A DNA stretch of 64,000 bases from Apoderus coryli (lineage: Eukaryota; Arthropoda; Insecta; Coleoptera; Attelabidae), in the NCBI GenBank assembly GCA_911728435.2, contig OU452198.1, forward strand, positions 17,952,001 to 18,016,000, written 5' to 3'. Of this stretch, positions 45,357-58,210 are shown in pieces. Every line of letters begins with the position of its first letter. Position 1 is the stretch's first letter. The notes below the pieces were generated by a model. That model was not told the origin of the DNA. It saw only the letters and a program-made list of their open reading frames with translations, and searched no databases. A program made the position numbers and the translations under genes.

Positions 45357-46458
45357 GACTGTTTTTAACGCTTTTGAATAAATTTAACATAATTTTTAGG
45401 AACATATTTCTTTTTCGAAACTTTCCCTTGTTAGCATATAAGCCTAAATACAATAAATTAGAAGTATTAAATTGACTAGGTGGTGTTAAACTATATTCAC
45501 TATCCCTGTTTATGTGTTTTGAAATTAGCGAAATACTTAATAATAATTATTATTAATTATAAATACCAAAACCGTCAATTTGGTGTTTGTATTTTCGGCG
45601 TTGCTATGGTGATTTTTCATGCCCGCCGCTACTTTTGTCATTACCAGGAAATTTTATCCGTGCATAATAATATTTCCCACCAGTTGCTAGGCAACTAGTG
45701 TGATATATTATTACGCACGCGTAAATGAAAAACAGCATTACAATGTACTACATTTTCAAATCATGATTGAACATACAATAAAGGCATTTAAAGAAGTCGT
45801 AGAAAAAAAATTTTTTCATGAAACTAATAGTCTCGATATATAGGTATATTACATATATGATATGGAGAGCTAATAAATGGGATGATAGAATATTTACACC
45901 TTGGTTGAAATTAGATTAAAATAAAAAACAAAATAACTTAAACCTAATGTGTCTATCGCATATTCCAAACTTAAAATATAACCAAAAAAAATTCATAAAT
46001 ATCGTTACTTTTCATTTTTTTGAGTCTTAGCGGTTTATAGTTCTTCTTCTTTATAGTCAATGAGACTTATTCTTCTTCTGTTAAGTAAGATCAAAATGTC
46101 TTCCTGTGTTTATTTTTTATTTTTTTAAATTGGTTTACATTTTATGTCTGGAGTGAGACAGTCATCACCAGAGATTTATTCAAGAATGATGAAAATTGAA
46201 AATTACATCCTTTGTTTATTTTTTTATTTTCCATCTGTCTTACGTTTCGTCTTGGATTTGAGACACAATAAGGTACTGAAATTATACTAATATTTTTTTT
46301 TCCTACAATTCCTTAGTAAATAACTATTTTGGTCACTTTCTTTAACATTTTTTTCCCCAAGATATGTACGACCAATAATTGCGAAGTTACTGTCGGTCGA
46401 TAGCCCGGTATACCTACGAGTATAAAAACAAAAGGAATTTTCATTCGCAGATTTTATA

Positions 46459-46788
46459 CGAGGAATGCCTTTTATATTTTCGGGATTTGACAACCCTGCT
46501 GTTGCAATCTGGCAACTGACAGCTTTATCGTAAAGTTGGACATTTTTGAGGTTATACGTACTCAGAACGTTTTGACATACCAGCGCTATTTGTGTGTTGT
46601 TTACAGTAACTTAAAAGATTCATCTCGGCCCAAATATAGAATTAAATCGTGCGATTATTTTTTACAACTTTCGACGAGGATTAACTCAGCACCAGTGCAT
46701 GGATGAACTTAATTCAATTTTTGGCGATTAAGCTCCATCAAGGACCAGTGTCTGTCGATGGTATGTTGAATCCAATCGTGGTCGTAGT
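46459..46788 (+). pseudogene. Mariner element cut off at the duplication junction
   Basis: Starts with the mariner TIR cgaggaatgccttttatatt and runs into the first transposase codons (a helix-turn-helix region, then VCRWYVESNRGRS). It stops abruptly at 46788 where the second copy of the duplication begins. The fuller version is at 53434-54044. Confidence 0.85.
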
Positions 46789-48079
46789 AGGTAACCAAAC
46801 AATAAAACAGTTTTAACAATGTGGAACAAAATAAAAAACAATTTAATAAACATACGCGGCAACAGCTCATTAACAGAATTATTCACTGTTGCAATATTAT
46901 CACAAATGACCCACTGACAATCAGAAAATCAAGAAAAGTGTATTGAAGCAGATGGATTTCGTTTTGAACATCTTTTATAATCGAAATGTTCATTAAATTG
47001 TTTTTTACTTTGTTCCATATTGTTCCACATTGTTAAAACTGTTTTATTGTTCAGTTGTTGTTATTTATTTTACGAATAAACATTTCCCTGGCTTGTTCAT
47101 TTCATTCCGATTAAAATAATTTGACCCATGAGTTTTCCTCAAACAAATAAGAAAACTAGGTTATTACAAACATTTTTTATCTGTTTTCTGTCTATTACGG
47201 GTGGAAAGAGTTACATACAGGGTGAATTATTGGGATGAACCAGATATGCCAGATATTTAAATCCGGCCCTGTAAATCAATTCAAATTATGATATTTACCA
47301 TACTGGAGCACAATGTGTGTTGTTTCTGTTTATTTTGAAGATTTTTTTAATAACTAAACATTATGATACAGTAAGATATTTCATTATTGCCAATTTTCAA
47401 TTTGACTCATTGAAAAGATATGACGAACCATTGTTTTGGTGAAGATCCATAATTCACCCTGTATATTGATAATCAAAACAAGGAGACATTTTTTAATGGT
47501 CATTTGATAATCCCCTAACGTGCCTCTACTTATGGTAGAAGTATGTACAGTTCCTCATGTCGTGACTCGCTCTGTATACAAAATGTCATTCTCTTAAATT
47601 CTTCCAAATTAAATGAAAAACATTTTGCCCTAACATTAAAGGTAGGGAATGAGATAATAAACAAAATATATTAAGAAACTCCCATTTCCTATCTTTTCCT
47701 GAGAAATTACAATTTAAAATGGGTGTAAATAAATAAAGTGCCAGAAAACTGAAGACGTAATTCTCTGTTTATTTCCAGAATTGTTTATTTCCATAATGAA
47801 GACATTATCACAATCTTTAGGAGCAAGTAAAAACTATTCAAATCGCGTGCATACATTTTTGATCTAATTTTCTAATAAAATAAATATTTTTGTATTCCAA
47901 CATCATTATTAATTTTAGAATAATTGATATAGGTACATACATACATTCTCATAAAATCGCACAATCAACGATAAAACTTCTTTTGAGAACTTCAAGTATG
48001 TTGATTTGGAAATGATTCACGACGAATACAAAGTATTAATTTTATGAAATAATCCATTCAAAGAGGAGCGATGATTAAT

Positions 48080-49067
48080 ATATAAATCAAACGGCGTCTG
48101 CTCCACAAAACAAATATATTTTTATTTCAAAAATCAAGGCACATTGCCTATGTCAGTCACACATGTTTCGAGAAAATTATTCTCATCATCAGTGACAATC
48201 AAGTACAAGATGAACAATTTCAGTTTCTAATGTAACATATTCTAAAATAAGAGATAAGTAAACTTTACAATGTGTACAACAATTTGAACATTAGATGTTT
48301 CTTACCATTTTGTGAAAAAGGTTATGTGAAGATTTTATGTAATTTAATTAAAATACTACTTATAAATAATTTATATGAATTCAAAATTAAAATAAAAATT
48401 TTTTAAAATAAATTAGAAATTAACATTTTTTGATGGCATAATGCCTTTTTTTAATACTTCTTTTTATATATCATTACTGATGTTTTTAATATTTTAAGAG
48501 AGATTTTGGATTTTAAAATATGTGTAACATGTGTAGCTAATAATGGTGAATAACAATTGTTATTAACAAATTGTTGAGGTTATGTTTATACAAATTCTTC
48601 TTATCAATATAACAATAACAATTGTCATTCACCATTATTTTAAAATCCAAAATCTCTCTTAAAATATTAAAAACATCAGTAAAGATATATAAAAAGAAGT
48701 ATTAAAAAAAGGCATTATGCCATCAAAAAATATTAATTTCTAATTTATTTTAAAAAATTTTTATTTTAATTTTGAATTCATATAAAACTGTATTTTAATT
48801 AAATTACATAAAATCTTCACATAACCTTTTTCACAAAATGGTAAGAAACATCTAATGTTCAAATTGTTGTACACATTGTAAAGTTTACTTATCTCTTATT
48901 TTAGAATATGTTACATTAGAAACTGAAATTGTTCATCTTGTACTTGATTGTCACTGATGATGAGAATAATTTTCTCGAAACATGTGTGACTGACATAGGC
49001 AATGTGCCTTGATTTTTGAAATAAAAATATATTTGTTTTGTGGAGCAGACGCCGTTTGATTTATATA
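48080..49067. mobile_element. Foldback element, ~1 kb, in duplication copy 2
   Basis: Same as 41105-42092, offset 6,975, no differences seen. Confidence 0.85.
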
Positions 49068-50199
49068 CAAAGTATTAAAATCGTGCAGTTTTTATGTTTA
49101 CTTACTTTAGGACCCCGTAATAAAGACGCACTTTGAATGTTGTTAGAATTAGAGTTTTTGGAAACTACTTACCCTATAGAAATAATTGTATTAAACATAA
49201 AGACGCTAGTAAACGATGTTACTTGTTTTATTAATTTATTGAGTACTACTGCACTGCCTAATTCAAAATTGATAATAGATAATTAAACAAAATATTACCT
49301 TTCTATTACGGTACAAATTTAAACAATTTCCAAATATTTATATTATAGTCCAAAATTTCGTTCGCAGGCTTCTGAAGTCACTTTTCTACACTATTTCAAT
49401 CATTACGCAATTTACGTACATAAAATCGAGCAACACCAACTAATATTATAGAAAGTCTACTTCTTACACCCGCGTAAACATAATTGAATATTTTTGTTGG
49501 CTTAGGTTTGTCGGAAAAACTCTTTTAGAGGGATCCGAACAAAGTATCACTTATTCTTATATGATCTCCCACCCGTTTATATAATATGTAAAAAGCTTTC
49601 ATACCTGATTCGTTATAGCAGAAAGTAACCTTGCTATCAGTTTTTTATTTTAAGGTTGTATCTAATAATTTGCTTTATTTAAATATGTCGTGTGTAGGTA
49701 TATTACCGGAAATCTAAAGTGAAAGAAAAATTCTTTTAAATATCCCTTCAAAACGAACACAATAAAATAGGTAGGGTTGTTATTGTTTCAGGATATTTTA
49801 TAAATTAATAATAATTAATATTTTCTGAAGTAATCCATCTTCGAGAGGAGAAAAATAGAGAATTTAAGAAAATAAATTTAGATTTTTTCGGTATGTGACC
49901 AGGCTGTCCCCACTATCAAGATCTAGGTATGTGTATACAGGGTTTATCTAAACACACACAGAAAAGATGTATAGGATAATTCTGTGATGAAAATTGAGGA
50001 ACGTCTCTGTTATAAAATGTTTTGAAAATCCGTTCCCTGAAAAAAAAATTTGTTTGACTTTTTTATTTTTCTGTATATTATGCTAAAGCGAAGAAACTTG
50101 GTCAAACGTATTTTTCAACAAAATGAAACTTTTTTAACTCTGAAGTATGTTTGTAAGAACTTTCCCGTTAAGACATAAAGTGTCTGACAAGCCAAATTA

Positions 50200-50735
50200 T
50201 GTTTTTTATAATAATAATAATAATAAACAGTTTATTTGTCATATAGAAAGAAAAATTTACAATGCATAACGTGTAAACATAATAAAAACGCAATCACAAT
50301 TACAATATAGCAACCGCAATCATAACTACAAGAAGCCAAAAAATAACTGCAAAAGGGGTTAGAAGCCAGTAAAACTGATTTTGATATTCTAACCCGTACG
50401 GAAAAATTCACACTTTATACTACTACATCTATAACAGTTCCCGAAAACTTACAATTAACTAAATCAATTTGAGCTGCAATGAATACAAAGAAAGAAAAAC
50501 AACAAAAGAAAACAAAATTAAAATAAAATTAAATTTGAAATCATAACCACTACACAATATGAAAATTAAAGCAAATTTAATAGATTTCTTCTAAGAAGTA
50601 CACGAAACGTTGTTATTTTATAAGTCTTAAAATTGTGAGGAATTCCATTGTAGATGCTATAGACGTTATAGGAAAAGTATCGCTCGAATAACAAGGTGCG
50701 ATGAGCTGGAGGAGACAACAACAATATCTCCAAGA
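50200..50735 (-). pseudogene. LINE 3' end, duplication copy 2
   Basis: Same as 43225-43760, offset 6,975. Confidence 0.6.
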
Positions 50736-50859
50736 TTTTTCGAAAACTAAAGAGTTACATGAGAAAAACATGTCATCTTCGTCATTAGCATTCAGTCATT
50801 CATTGGGCAATTTTTCTGTTAAATTTAAGAAAAAATTTTTTTTTCGTTTTTGACTTTTT

Positions 50860-51910
50860 TTTTACACTATTTTCGAACGCCTGTGTGAACCAGTTCATTT
50901 ATGTCACTATGAAAAAATTATTCCGTACTCCGAATAAATTTGGGAAGTATTTATTTTTTTATTTTGACCCCTTTTACACTATTTATGAACGCCTATGAAA
51001 ACATGTTATTTATAACACATTTTATAGGTTATATTCTATCAAAGCTATAAATAACTAGTCAATATTTCTGCTATGTTTATGTTTTTTTTCGAATGTCAAT
51101 GTGGTCTAATTGTGTAGGTTAAATATTTTAGGTTATGTTTAATTAAACGCACAAAAAATTATTCAATATTTCGGATACATTTAAGAATTATGATTTTTTA
51201 AATTTTTGAACCCTCTTTTAAACCCCTTGCCTACGCTCAATGTTAATCACCACCTATGAATATCCTGTAGTATTTTCGTACCAAATGTGGTTAAACTCCG
51301 TTAAGTGGTTTTTGAGTTATCACGGCCCTTTTATAGAATTTTCACGAACGCCTATGGTACAATAATTTTTGTCGTGTATTTTTAACACCAATTCAACTAG
51401 TTAAATATAGAAATTTTTATATATTTTTTTTATTTTACCCTTTTTTCTCCTATTTACGAACGCCTATGTAAATAAAAATGTTATGCTGCATTTTTTAGGT
51501 TATCTTATATCAAAGCTATATAATATAATTAGCCAATTTTTCTGGTATATTTGGGAAACATTTTTTTTTAGTTTTTGAACCTTTTTTTAGACTATTTTCG
51601 AACGCCTGTGTAAATCAGTTCTTTTATGTAACGTTTTTAGGTTATATTCTATCACAACTATGAAAAATTATTCCATATTTCAAATAATTTTAGGAATTTT
51701 TTTTTTCCACTATTTTCGAACGCCTATGAAAGTAAGTTATTTATGACAAATTTTATAGGTTATATTCTATTAAAGCTATAAATAATTAGTTAATATTTCT
51801 GCTATGTTTAAGAAGTACGTTTTTTTTTTATATTTTTTACCCCATTTTACACATTTTTTGACCAATGTGGTCTAATATTTTATGTTCAATATTTTAGGTT
51901 ATATTCAATC
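50860..51910. repeat. Diverged tandem repeats, duplication copy 2
   Basis: Same as 43885-44935, offset 6,975. Confidence 0.7.
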
Positions 51911-52180
51911 AAATGCGTACAAAATTATTCAATATTTCGGATAAGTTTAAGAACTATGAATTTTTTGAATTTTTAAACTCTCTTTTACAACTCTTGCCTA
52001 CGCTCAATCTTTCCCAAAATGTAATCAGCTCCTTGCCATGTCCTGTAGTATTTTTGTACCAAATTTGGTTAAAATCTGTTAAGTGGTTTTTGCGTTTTCG
52101 TGCATATATAGACAGACAGACATTTTTTTAAAACTACTTATATATGTATAAAATGACCAAAAACAAGTATTTCCGGTCAA

Positions 52181-52331
52181 ATTAAAAAATAGTATATTGT
52201 GCAACGAACATGAAATGACATATATTTCCTACGAGTATGATCGTTTGCAGCATGAGCCTGCGGCTCATGCTGCAAATCATACGAGTAGGAAATGGTCATT
52301 TCATGTGAGTTTCACACTATACTTTTTCTAC
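52181..52331. repeat. Strong hairpin, duplication copy 2
   Basis: Same as 45206-45356, offset 6,975. Confidence 0.85.
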
Positions 52332-53433
52332 GACTGTTTTTAACGCTTTTGAATAAATTTAACATAATTTTTAGGAACATATTTCTTTTTCGAAACTTTC
52401 CCTTGTTAGCATATAAGCCTAAATACAATAAATTAGAAGTATTAAATTGACTAGGTGGTGTTAAACTATATTCACTATCCCTGTTTATGTGTTTTGAAAT
52501 TAGCGAAATACTTAATAATAATTATTATTAATTATAAATACCAAAACCGTCAATTTGGTGTTTGTATTTTCGGCGTTGCTATGGTGATTTTTCATGCCCG
52601 CCGCTACTTTTGTCATTACCAGGAAATTTTATCCGTGCATAATAATATTTCCCACCAGTTGCTAGGCAACTAGTGTGATATATTATTACGCACGCGTAAA
52701 TGAAAAACAGCATTACAATGTACTACATTTTCAAATCATGATTGAACATACAATAAAGGCATTTAAAGAAGTCGTAGAAAAAAAATTTTTTCATGAAACT
52801 AATAGTCTCGATATATAGGTATATTACATATATGATATGGAGAGCTAATAAATGGGATGATAGAATATTTACACCTTGGTTGAAATTAGATTAAAATAAA
52901 AAACAAAATAACTTAAACCTAATGTGTCTATCGCATATTCCAAACTTAAAATATAACCAAAAAAAATTCATAAATATCGTTACTTTTCATTTTTTTGAGT
53001 CTTAGCGGTTTATAGTTCTTCTTCTTTATAGTCAATGAGACTTATTCTTCTTCTGTTAAGTAAGATCAAAATGTCTTCCTGTGTTTATTTTTTATTTTTT
53101 TAAATTGGTTTACATTTTATGTCTGGAGTGAGACAGTCATCACCAGAGATTTATTCAAGAATGATGAAAATTGAAAATTACATCCTTTGTTTATTTTTTT
53201 ATTTTCCATCTGTCTTACGTTTCGTCTTGGATTTGAGACACAATAAGGTACTGAAATTATACTAATATTTTTTTTTCCTACAATTCCTTAGTAAATAACT
53301 ATTTTGGTCACTTTCTTTAACATTTTTTTCCCCAAGATATGTACGACCAATAATTGCGAAGTTACTGTCGGTCGATAGCCCGGTATACCTACGAGTATAA
53401 AAACAAAAGGAATTTTCATTCGCAGATTTTATA

Positions 53434-54044
53434 CGAGGAATGCCTTTTATATTTTCGGGATTTGACAACCCTGCTGTTGCAATCTGGCAACTGACAGCTT
53501 TATCGTAAAGTTGGACATTTTTGAGGTTATACGTACTCAGAACGTTTTGACATACCAGCGCTATTTGTGTGTTGTTTACAGTAACTTAAAAGATTCATCT
53601 CGGCCCAAATATAGAATTAAATCGTGCGATTATTTTTTACAACTTTCGACGAGGATTAACTCAGCACCAGTGCATGGATGAACTTAATTCAATTTTTGGC
53701 GATTAAGCTCCATCAAGGACCAGTGTCTGTCGATGGTATGTTGAATCCAATCGTGGTCGTAGTTCACTCCAAGACGAATTTCGTGAAGGTCGTCCAAAAT
53801 CTGTTATTGTTCCGAAAACCATTGATGCTGTGCGCGAACTGATGTCGCAAGATCGTCATGTGACCTATCAAGAGATTGAGGAGATACCTCAATTAGAGTG
53901 GCAAAAGTGCTTGGACAATTGGTTCAAACGTATGCAAAAGTATATATATCTTCATGGGGAATATTTTGAAAAACAACAAAGTGATTTTAGATGATTAATA
54001 TTTGTTTTTGTTCTCTAATCCTGAAATATAAAAGGCAACCCTCG
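53434..54044 (+). mobile_element. Internally deleted mariner element with TA duplication
   Basis: TIRs cgaggaatgccttttatatt (left) and the inverse of cgagggttgccttttatatt (right) are flanked by TA on both sides. The element is 611 bp, about half the usual ~1.3 kb. The transposase starts with a helix-turn-helix region (LTQHQCMDELNSIFGD, then a stop, then VCRWYVESNRGRSSLQDEFR and EGRPKSVIVPKTIDAVRELM). At QDRHVTYQEIE it jumps to IPQLEWQKCLDNWFKRMQK, the C-terminus. The whole catalytic D-D-D core is missing. It resembles the mariner family that gave rise to SETMAR. Non-autonomous. Confidence 0.9.
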
Positions 54045-54596
54045 TATCAATTGCATCTTCAACAAAATTACTGGCATCTACTAAACACAAATTTTGTCTA
54101 AATTAGAATGGCTTCGGTTCCTTCTATTTTAATATATTTGCAGACGCATCTTCTTGTGGTTTTGTTTTTATTAACTTTGTATTTACTAGTTTACAAACCT
54201 GTATTCTGTGCTTTCCCAATAAGCTGTAGCATGTAAGTAGCATCATAATATAATAATATTGTCGTTAAACTGTTATATGCGGGAATAACCTAAAACAACA
54301 TAACAAACTATCGTCAAGTAACTAAGATTAAAAACAACTGGTTTATGATTAGTTGGGTACAGTGCCGGAGCTAACTAAACTAAACGAAAGCCCCCCCACG
54401 AAACTTACTAGGGGGCCCTATAAAGATGGTTACATTTTGTATCGTATTTACTTAAAAAGGGATAACACTTAAATGGGTGTGAATACTCTCCTGCCAGCAC
54501 AAGATGTTATCAACTTGCAACGAGCGTTTTGTATATTTAGGCCATACAAATTGTTAAGTAAGTTCCATAATATACATTATAATTATATTATAGTAC
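54045..54596. other. Unassigned interval
   Basis: No gene or repeat recognised; a 68-codon open frame from 54473 overlaps the start of the next foldback and has no supporting features. Confidence 0.4.
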
Positions 54597-56977
54597 AGGG
54601 TTATTCACGCCATACGACACGGAATATTGTGGATAAACTATTTAATTTTCTTTATTTTACGACAAACACAGAATTTTAATAGCATTGAATGCCTTAAAAC
54701 ACTCTACTTCTCTTTTGTGAGGTCCAAGTTGGAGTACGCTTTAATTGTTTGGTCACCTATATATCATGTTCAAATACAAAAAGTATCCAACGCAAATTTT
54801 TAAAGTATATGTCATTTAAAATTGATGGATATTTTCCACCTCGTGTCTACAATCATTGTATTTTATTAGATAGATTTAATCTTAGACTGCTAGCTGAACG
54901 ACGTATTTTTGCATCTCAGATTTTTATTTTTAAATTAATAAACAATTTGTTGGACTGTTCTCGGTTGCTGCGGCAGATATGGTTTCGTGTTCCTCGCTTG
55001 CAGGCAAGAAATTCACATATGTTTTGGGTGCACATTCATACAAATTATGAAGGCAGGGCCCCCCTTTTTCGGGCTACTGCAATCGTCTGAATTTGCACGA
55101 TAATGTTAATTACTTCAATGGCTCACTTAATTCATTTAAACATCATTTGCGTCTGTGTCTGCAAGCGAACGAAATGGATATTGTTAAATTAATCATAATT
55201 AATATTGTTTAATTAATTAATTTTTCGCCATCGAATTGTTTTCCTTTAATGCATTTTTGTTTGATTTTTTCATTTTTCTTTTTAATTAATTCCTATTTTG
55301 TAAATTTACATATGAATACCTGTGCTTAGTTTAGTTATATACAATTGTCTTGTAATTGGGCAGCAATGCCTGTTAGACAATAAAGATTATTATTATTATT
55401 AAAGTTTTATCCATGGGTTCGATAAAAATGTTTTATGGCAACATTTCTAAAATATTGTGAATCTATACAGGGTGTCCTAAATATAAGAAATTAACCATAG
55501 TTGTGTTTTTTTAAATGAAATGCCCTGTATATGAATATGTTTTTAGATTCCCCTTTCAAAATAAACCTAACTTTCATTAAAGTACATCTCACCTAAACCT
55601 GACAGTTTTTTAAATATTTTAGTTTTTATAAAAATATAGACATAATTTCAATGAAAAAATTCACACCTATTCGTTTGTTCTTTTTAACCCAGTCTGGGCT
55701 GATAAATATACCCACTCATCACTTGTTGCGCCAACTATAAAAAAACCCCCATACTCCAATAATATAAGTTATATGAACGTAAAGTTTAATGCTAAATAAC
55801 TTGTTTATTTCAAATGGAACACCCAGTATGTGAGGTCAAAATTAGATGCACAAAGTAATAGTAATATGTCAAATATTGTAATACTTTCCAAAGGATAACT
55901 CTTGATGTTTTCGTGGAATATGCACATATTCATAATATTAGGTGAATTTTTAATTGAACCTGTTAAGATTAAATTAATTATCTATGCATCACTATAAGGT
56001 TTTCCTATAGATATGTATATTTTCAATTTTGCAAAGAAAAAGCACATATTGGCAGTAATAAGAAGAATTTTTCAAAATTATAATATTAGTCAAGTCAGCC
56101 ATGAGAATTTGACAAACCTTATATTTGAACAATAACATAATAAATAAATACGTTTTTAACTTAAATTAAATAAAAATATATACCTACATAAATACCAATA
56201 AATTTTATAATAAATGTTCAAAATTATTTGACTCTAGGCACATTTGAATCCTTTTCTTAAATTCTTCAACCACTTTAACCTCGTGTAACGCTTCTAAATG
56301 CTTAGCTTATTTGCTGCTTCATCTCCTCTACTAAAAAAGTTTTCATTTTCGATGATTTTGTTCCTGCCCATGTACAAAATTCAGCACGATTAAATATATA
56401 ATATTGAAAAGTTCTTGATGTAGTTGCGCTGTGTTTGGGTGGTATCTTTCGTTAAACTGCCTTAGCAGGCTCTCGAAGACCGCTTATTTGGCATGATTCT
56501 GCGTCGGAAACCTTTGAGCGTAAACTTGCGAAGCCAGTAAAGCATTTTTGGACACCCTGTATTTAGTATTGGGGGTTTTTTTATATTTGGCGTAACAAGT
56601 GATGAGTGGGTATATTTATCAGCCCAGACTGGCTTAAAAAGAACAAACGATTAGGTGTGAATTTTTTCATTGAAATTATGTCTATATTTTTATAAAAATT
56701 AAAATATTTAAAAAACTGTCAGGTTTAGGTGAGATGTACTTTAATGAAAGTTAGTTTTATTTTGAACGGGGAATCTAAAAATATATTCATATACAGGGCA
56801 TTCCATTAAAAAAAACACAACTATGGTTCATTTCTTATATTTGGGACACCCTGCATAGATTCACAATAATTTTAAAATGTAGCCATAAATCATTTTTATC
56901 GAACCCATGGATAAAACTTTAAGGAAATTAAATAGTTTAGCAACAATATTCCGTGTCGTATGGCGTGAATAATCCTG
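54597..56977. mobile_element. Foldback/TIR element carrying a LINE insertion
   Basis: Ends caggkttattcacgccatac (54598) and its inverse ending at 56977. The left arm resumes after the LINE at about 55403 and runs to 55760; the right arm is about 56575-56977. Shared blocks: aaagttttatccatgggttc, gataaaaatg, ctaaacctgacagtttttta, attttttcattgaaattatg, acccactcatcacttgtt. The spacer (55760-56575) contains the dispersed repeat also seen at 4430-4690. No transposase is present. Confidence 0.8.
54655..55402 (+). pseudogene. LINE 3' fragment inserted in the left arm of the foldback
   Basis: Reads ALNALKTLYFSFVRSKLEYA-type text in pieces (CLKTLYFSFVRSKLEYALIV, WSPIY, then RFNLRLLAERRIFASQIFIF, KLINNLLDC), then LHDNVNYFNGSLNSFKHHLR. 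This is the C-terminal part of a jockey-like ORF2, ending with a short 3' UTR, acaataaagatt and (att)n at 55378-55400. One stop near 54802. It splits the arm sequence at ctttattt|aaagttttatcc. Confidence 0.8.
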
Positions 56978-57189
56978 AATAAAATATTTTTACCGTTACC
57001 AATAAAACTTAGTGCGTCCTTTAAAACAAGTTTTTTGCGTTCGTTGCATTTTATTGCCTTTAACAACAATGACGAAGAATTTGGCTTCAAACTTGAAACA
57101 AGCCGTGAGCATACAATTAAAACGATGTAGCTATAAGGCTATTTGGAGACATACACACACTGCAAGACACAAATAAAAAATTGTACAAG

Positions 57190-57497
57190 CAGTTCTTGCA
57201 GACCATCGAGCACCGTAGCACAGTGAAGTGGTCTTGGAATTCCGAAAACTTGTTTATAGAATTTTAAACATGAGTTTCGGTATGACGCGTTCTTGTGCAA
57301 AATTCATTCCAAAATTACTTACGAATCAAGACAGCTTGGAAATGGTCGCAGATGGTCAAAATGAGTGTAAGGTCATTACAGGTGACGACTCGTGTGTTTA
57401 TGGTTACATGGGTTTTATAGACCTTGTCAAGGCGTTCGACTCTGTTAACTGTGAGGCTCTGTGGAGGATATTGAGGCTCAACGGATGTCCCCAGTAA
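57190..57497 (+). pseudogene. Chimeric fragment: mariner transposase joined to LINE RT
   Basis: One open frame (57228-57497, 89 codons). Residues 1-60 look like the middle of a mariner transposase: FGMTRSCAKFIPKLLTNQ, then CKVITGDDSCVYGY, with the first catalytic Asp motif TGD-D/E. From MGFIDLVKAFDSVNCEALWR onward it is the F-x-D-x-x-K-A-F-D box of a different LINE RT, stopping at RLNGCPQ*. The join falls at 57408. No other pieces of either element follow; 57500-57840 is plain AT-rich DNA. Confidence 0.75.
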
Positions 57498-57845
57498 GGC
57501 ATGCGGATACTTCGACTCCGTATTTTATTACATAACGTAATTTAATTTAGCATCATAAATCCACAATCGACAAAGGACAGCTTATTCGGACACACTGTAT
57601 AATTATTATAATATAGGCATTACTATATATTTATTCTAGTCTGGTATTATTAATTGCTTTTAAGGTAGTTAAAAATAGAGTCTAGTACTGCTTTTAATAT
57701 TGTGTTTATTCTGTATGAAAATGCTGTTCTTTTTAAACTATGATTTTAAATATTACTCTGTTAAGGGCTCTGCCTATATGATGTTTTAACACCACCATAG
57801 TTGCGATATTTTAAGGCTGATTATGGAGCTGGGACTCCGAAACAT

Positions 57846-57905
57846 GTCCCTTTGAATAAAGTTTTATAAAATTAATAGTGGAGACGACGAAATTGTTTCA
57901 TTGTA
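57846..57905. repeat. Fragment of a dispersed repeat, partner at 1-65
   Basis: Contains ccctttgaataaag, tagtggagacgacgaa and tttcattgtaa, as at the left edge of the window. Confidence 0.4.
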
Positions 57906-58016
57906 AATAAATTTTTTGATTCCGAAAATAATTTGGGTTAATTTCTCTGTTTTTTGTTCTTGGAACTGAGGTTCAACAATTTAAGAATCATCGACTGATT
58001 ATTTGATTTTACCTTT

Positions 58017-58210
58017 GATCCACAACTCATCAGTGGTGATCGGCAGGCAATGAGATGAAATTTCCAACACTTACGAAGAGCTTATACTCGCCCGGTGAAA
58101 CAAAGTAAAATGCGAAATGATCACCACTGATGAGTTGTGGATCAACGATACGGCCCGTCTTGTGAAAGCATGGTAGTGTGAAGCAAATTTCCAACATAAC
58201 TTAAAGTCTT
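58017..58210. repeat. MITE fragment of the 33.5-kb family
   Basis: gatccacaactcatcagtgg, tgatc (58017) and its inverse (58119-58143) face each other. The flanking ggtgatcggcaggca, gcatggtagtgtgaa and aacataacttaaagtc match 33590-33880. It ends with tgtaacaagcaattcgtaaa near 58215. 58230-59060 shows nothing else. Confidence 0.6.

Larger units (their letters stand above)
39817..46788. repeat. Tandem segmental duplication, copy 1
   Basis: Every line compared between 39817-46788 and 46792-53763 is identical, at a constant offset of 6,975. The copy starts inside the foldback at 39039-40599 and ends inside a mariner transposase. Three bases (agg) separate the copies. The unit contains one foldback, a LINE 3' end, diverged repeats, a hairpin element and the first third of a mariner, but no host gene. 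42100-43220 and 45360-46450 hold nothing further recognisable. Confidence 0.95.
46792..53763. repeat. Tandem segmental duplication, copy 2
   Basis: Copy of 39817-46788. It begins mid-arm in the foldback (only the part from 39817 onward is present, so the right half of that element is duplicated without its left end). It ends in mariner sequence that continues uninterrupted into 53764, so this end represents the ancestral arrangement. The 1-kb foldback is at 48080-49067, the LINE end at 50200-50735, the repeats at 50860-51910 and the hairpin at 52181-52331. Confidence 0.95.

Noticed and set aside
44938..46493. Small open frames at 44938-45156, 45480-45698 and 46287-46493 and their twins 6,975 bp downstream
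   Set aside because: Their perfect conservation is only due to the recent duplication; one is in decayed tandem repeats and one is the antisense of the mariner 5' region.
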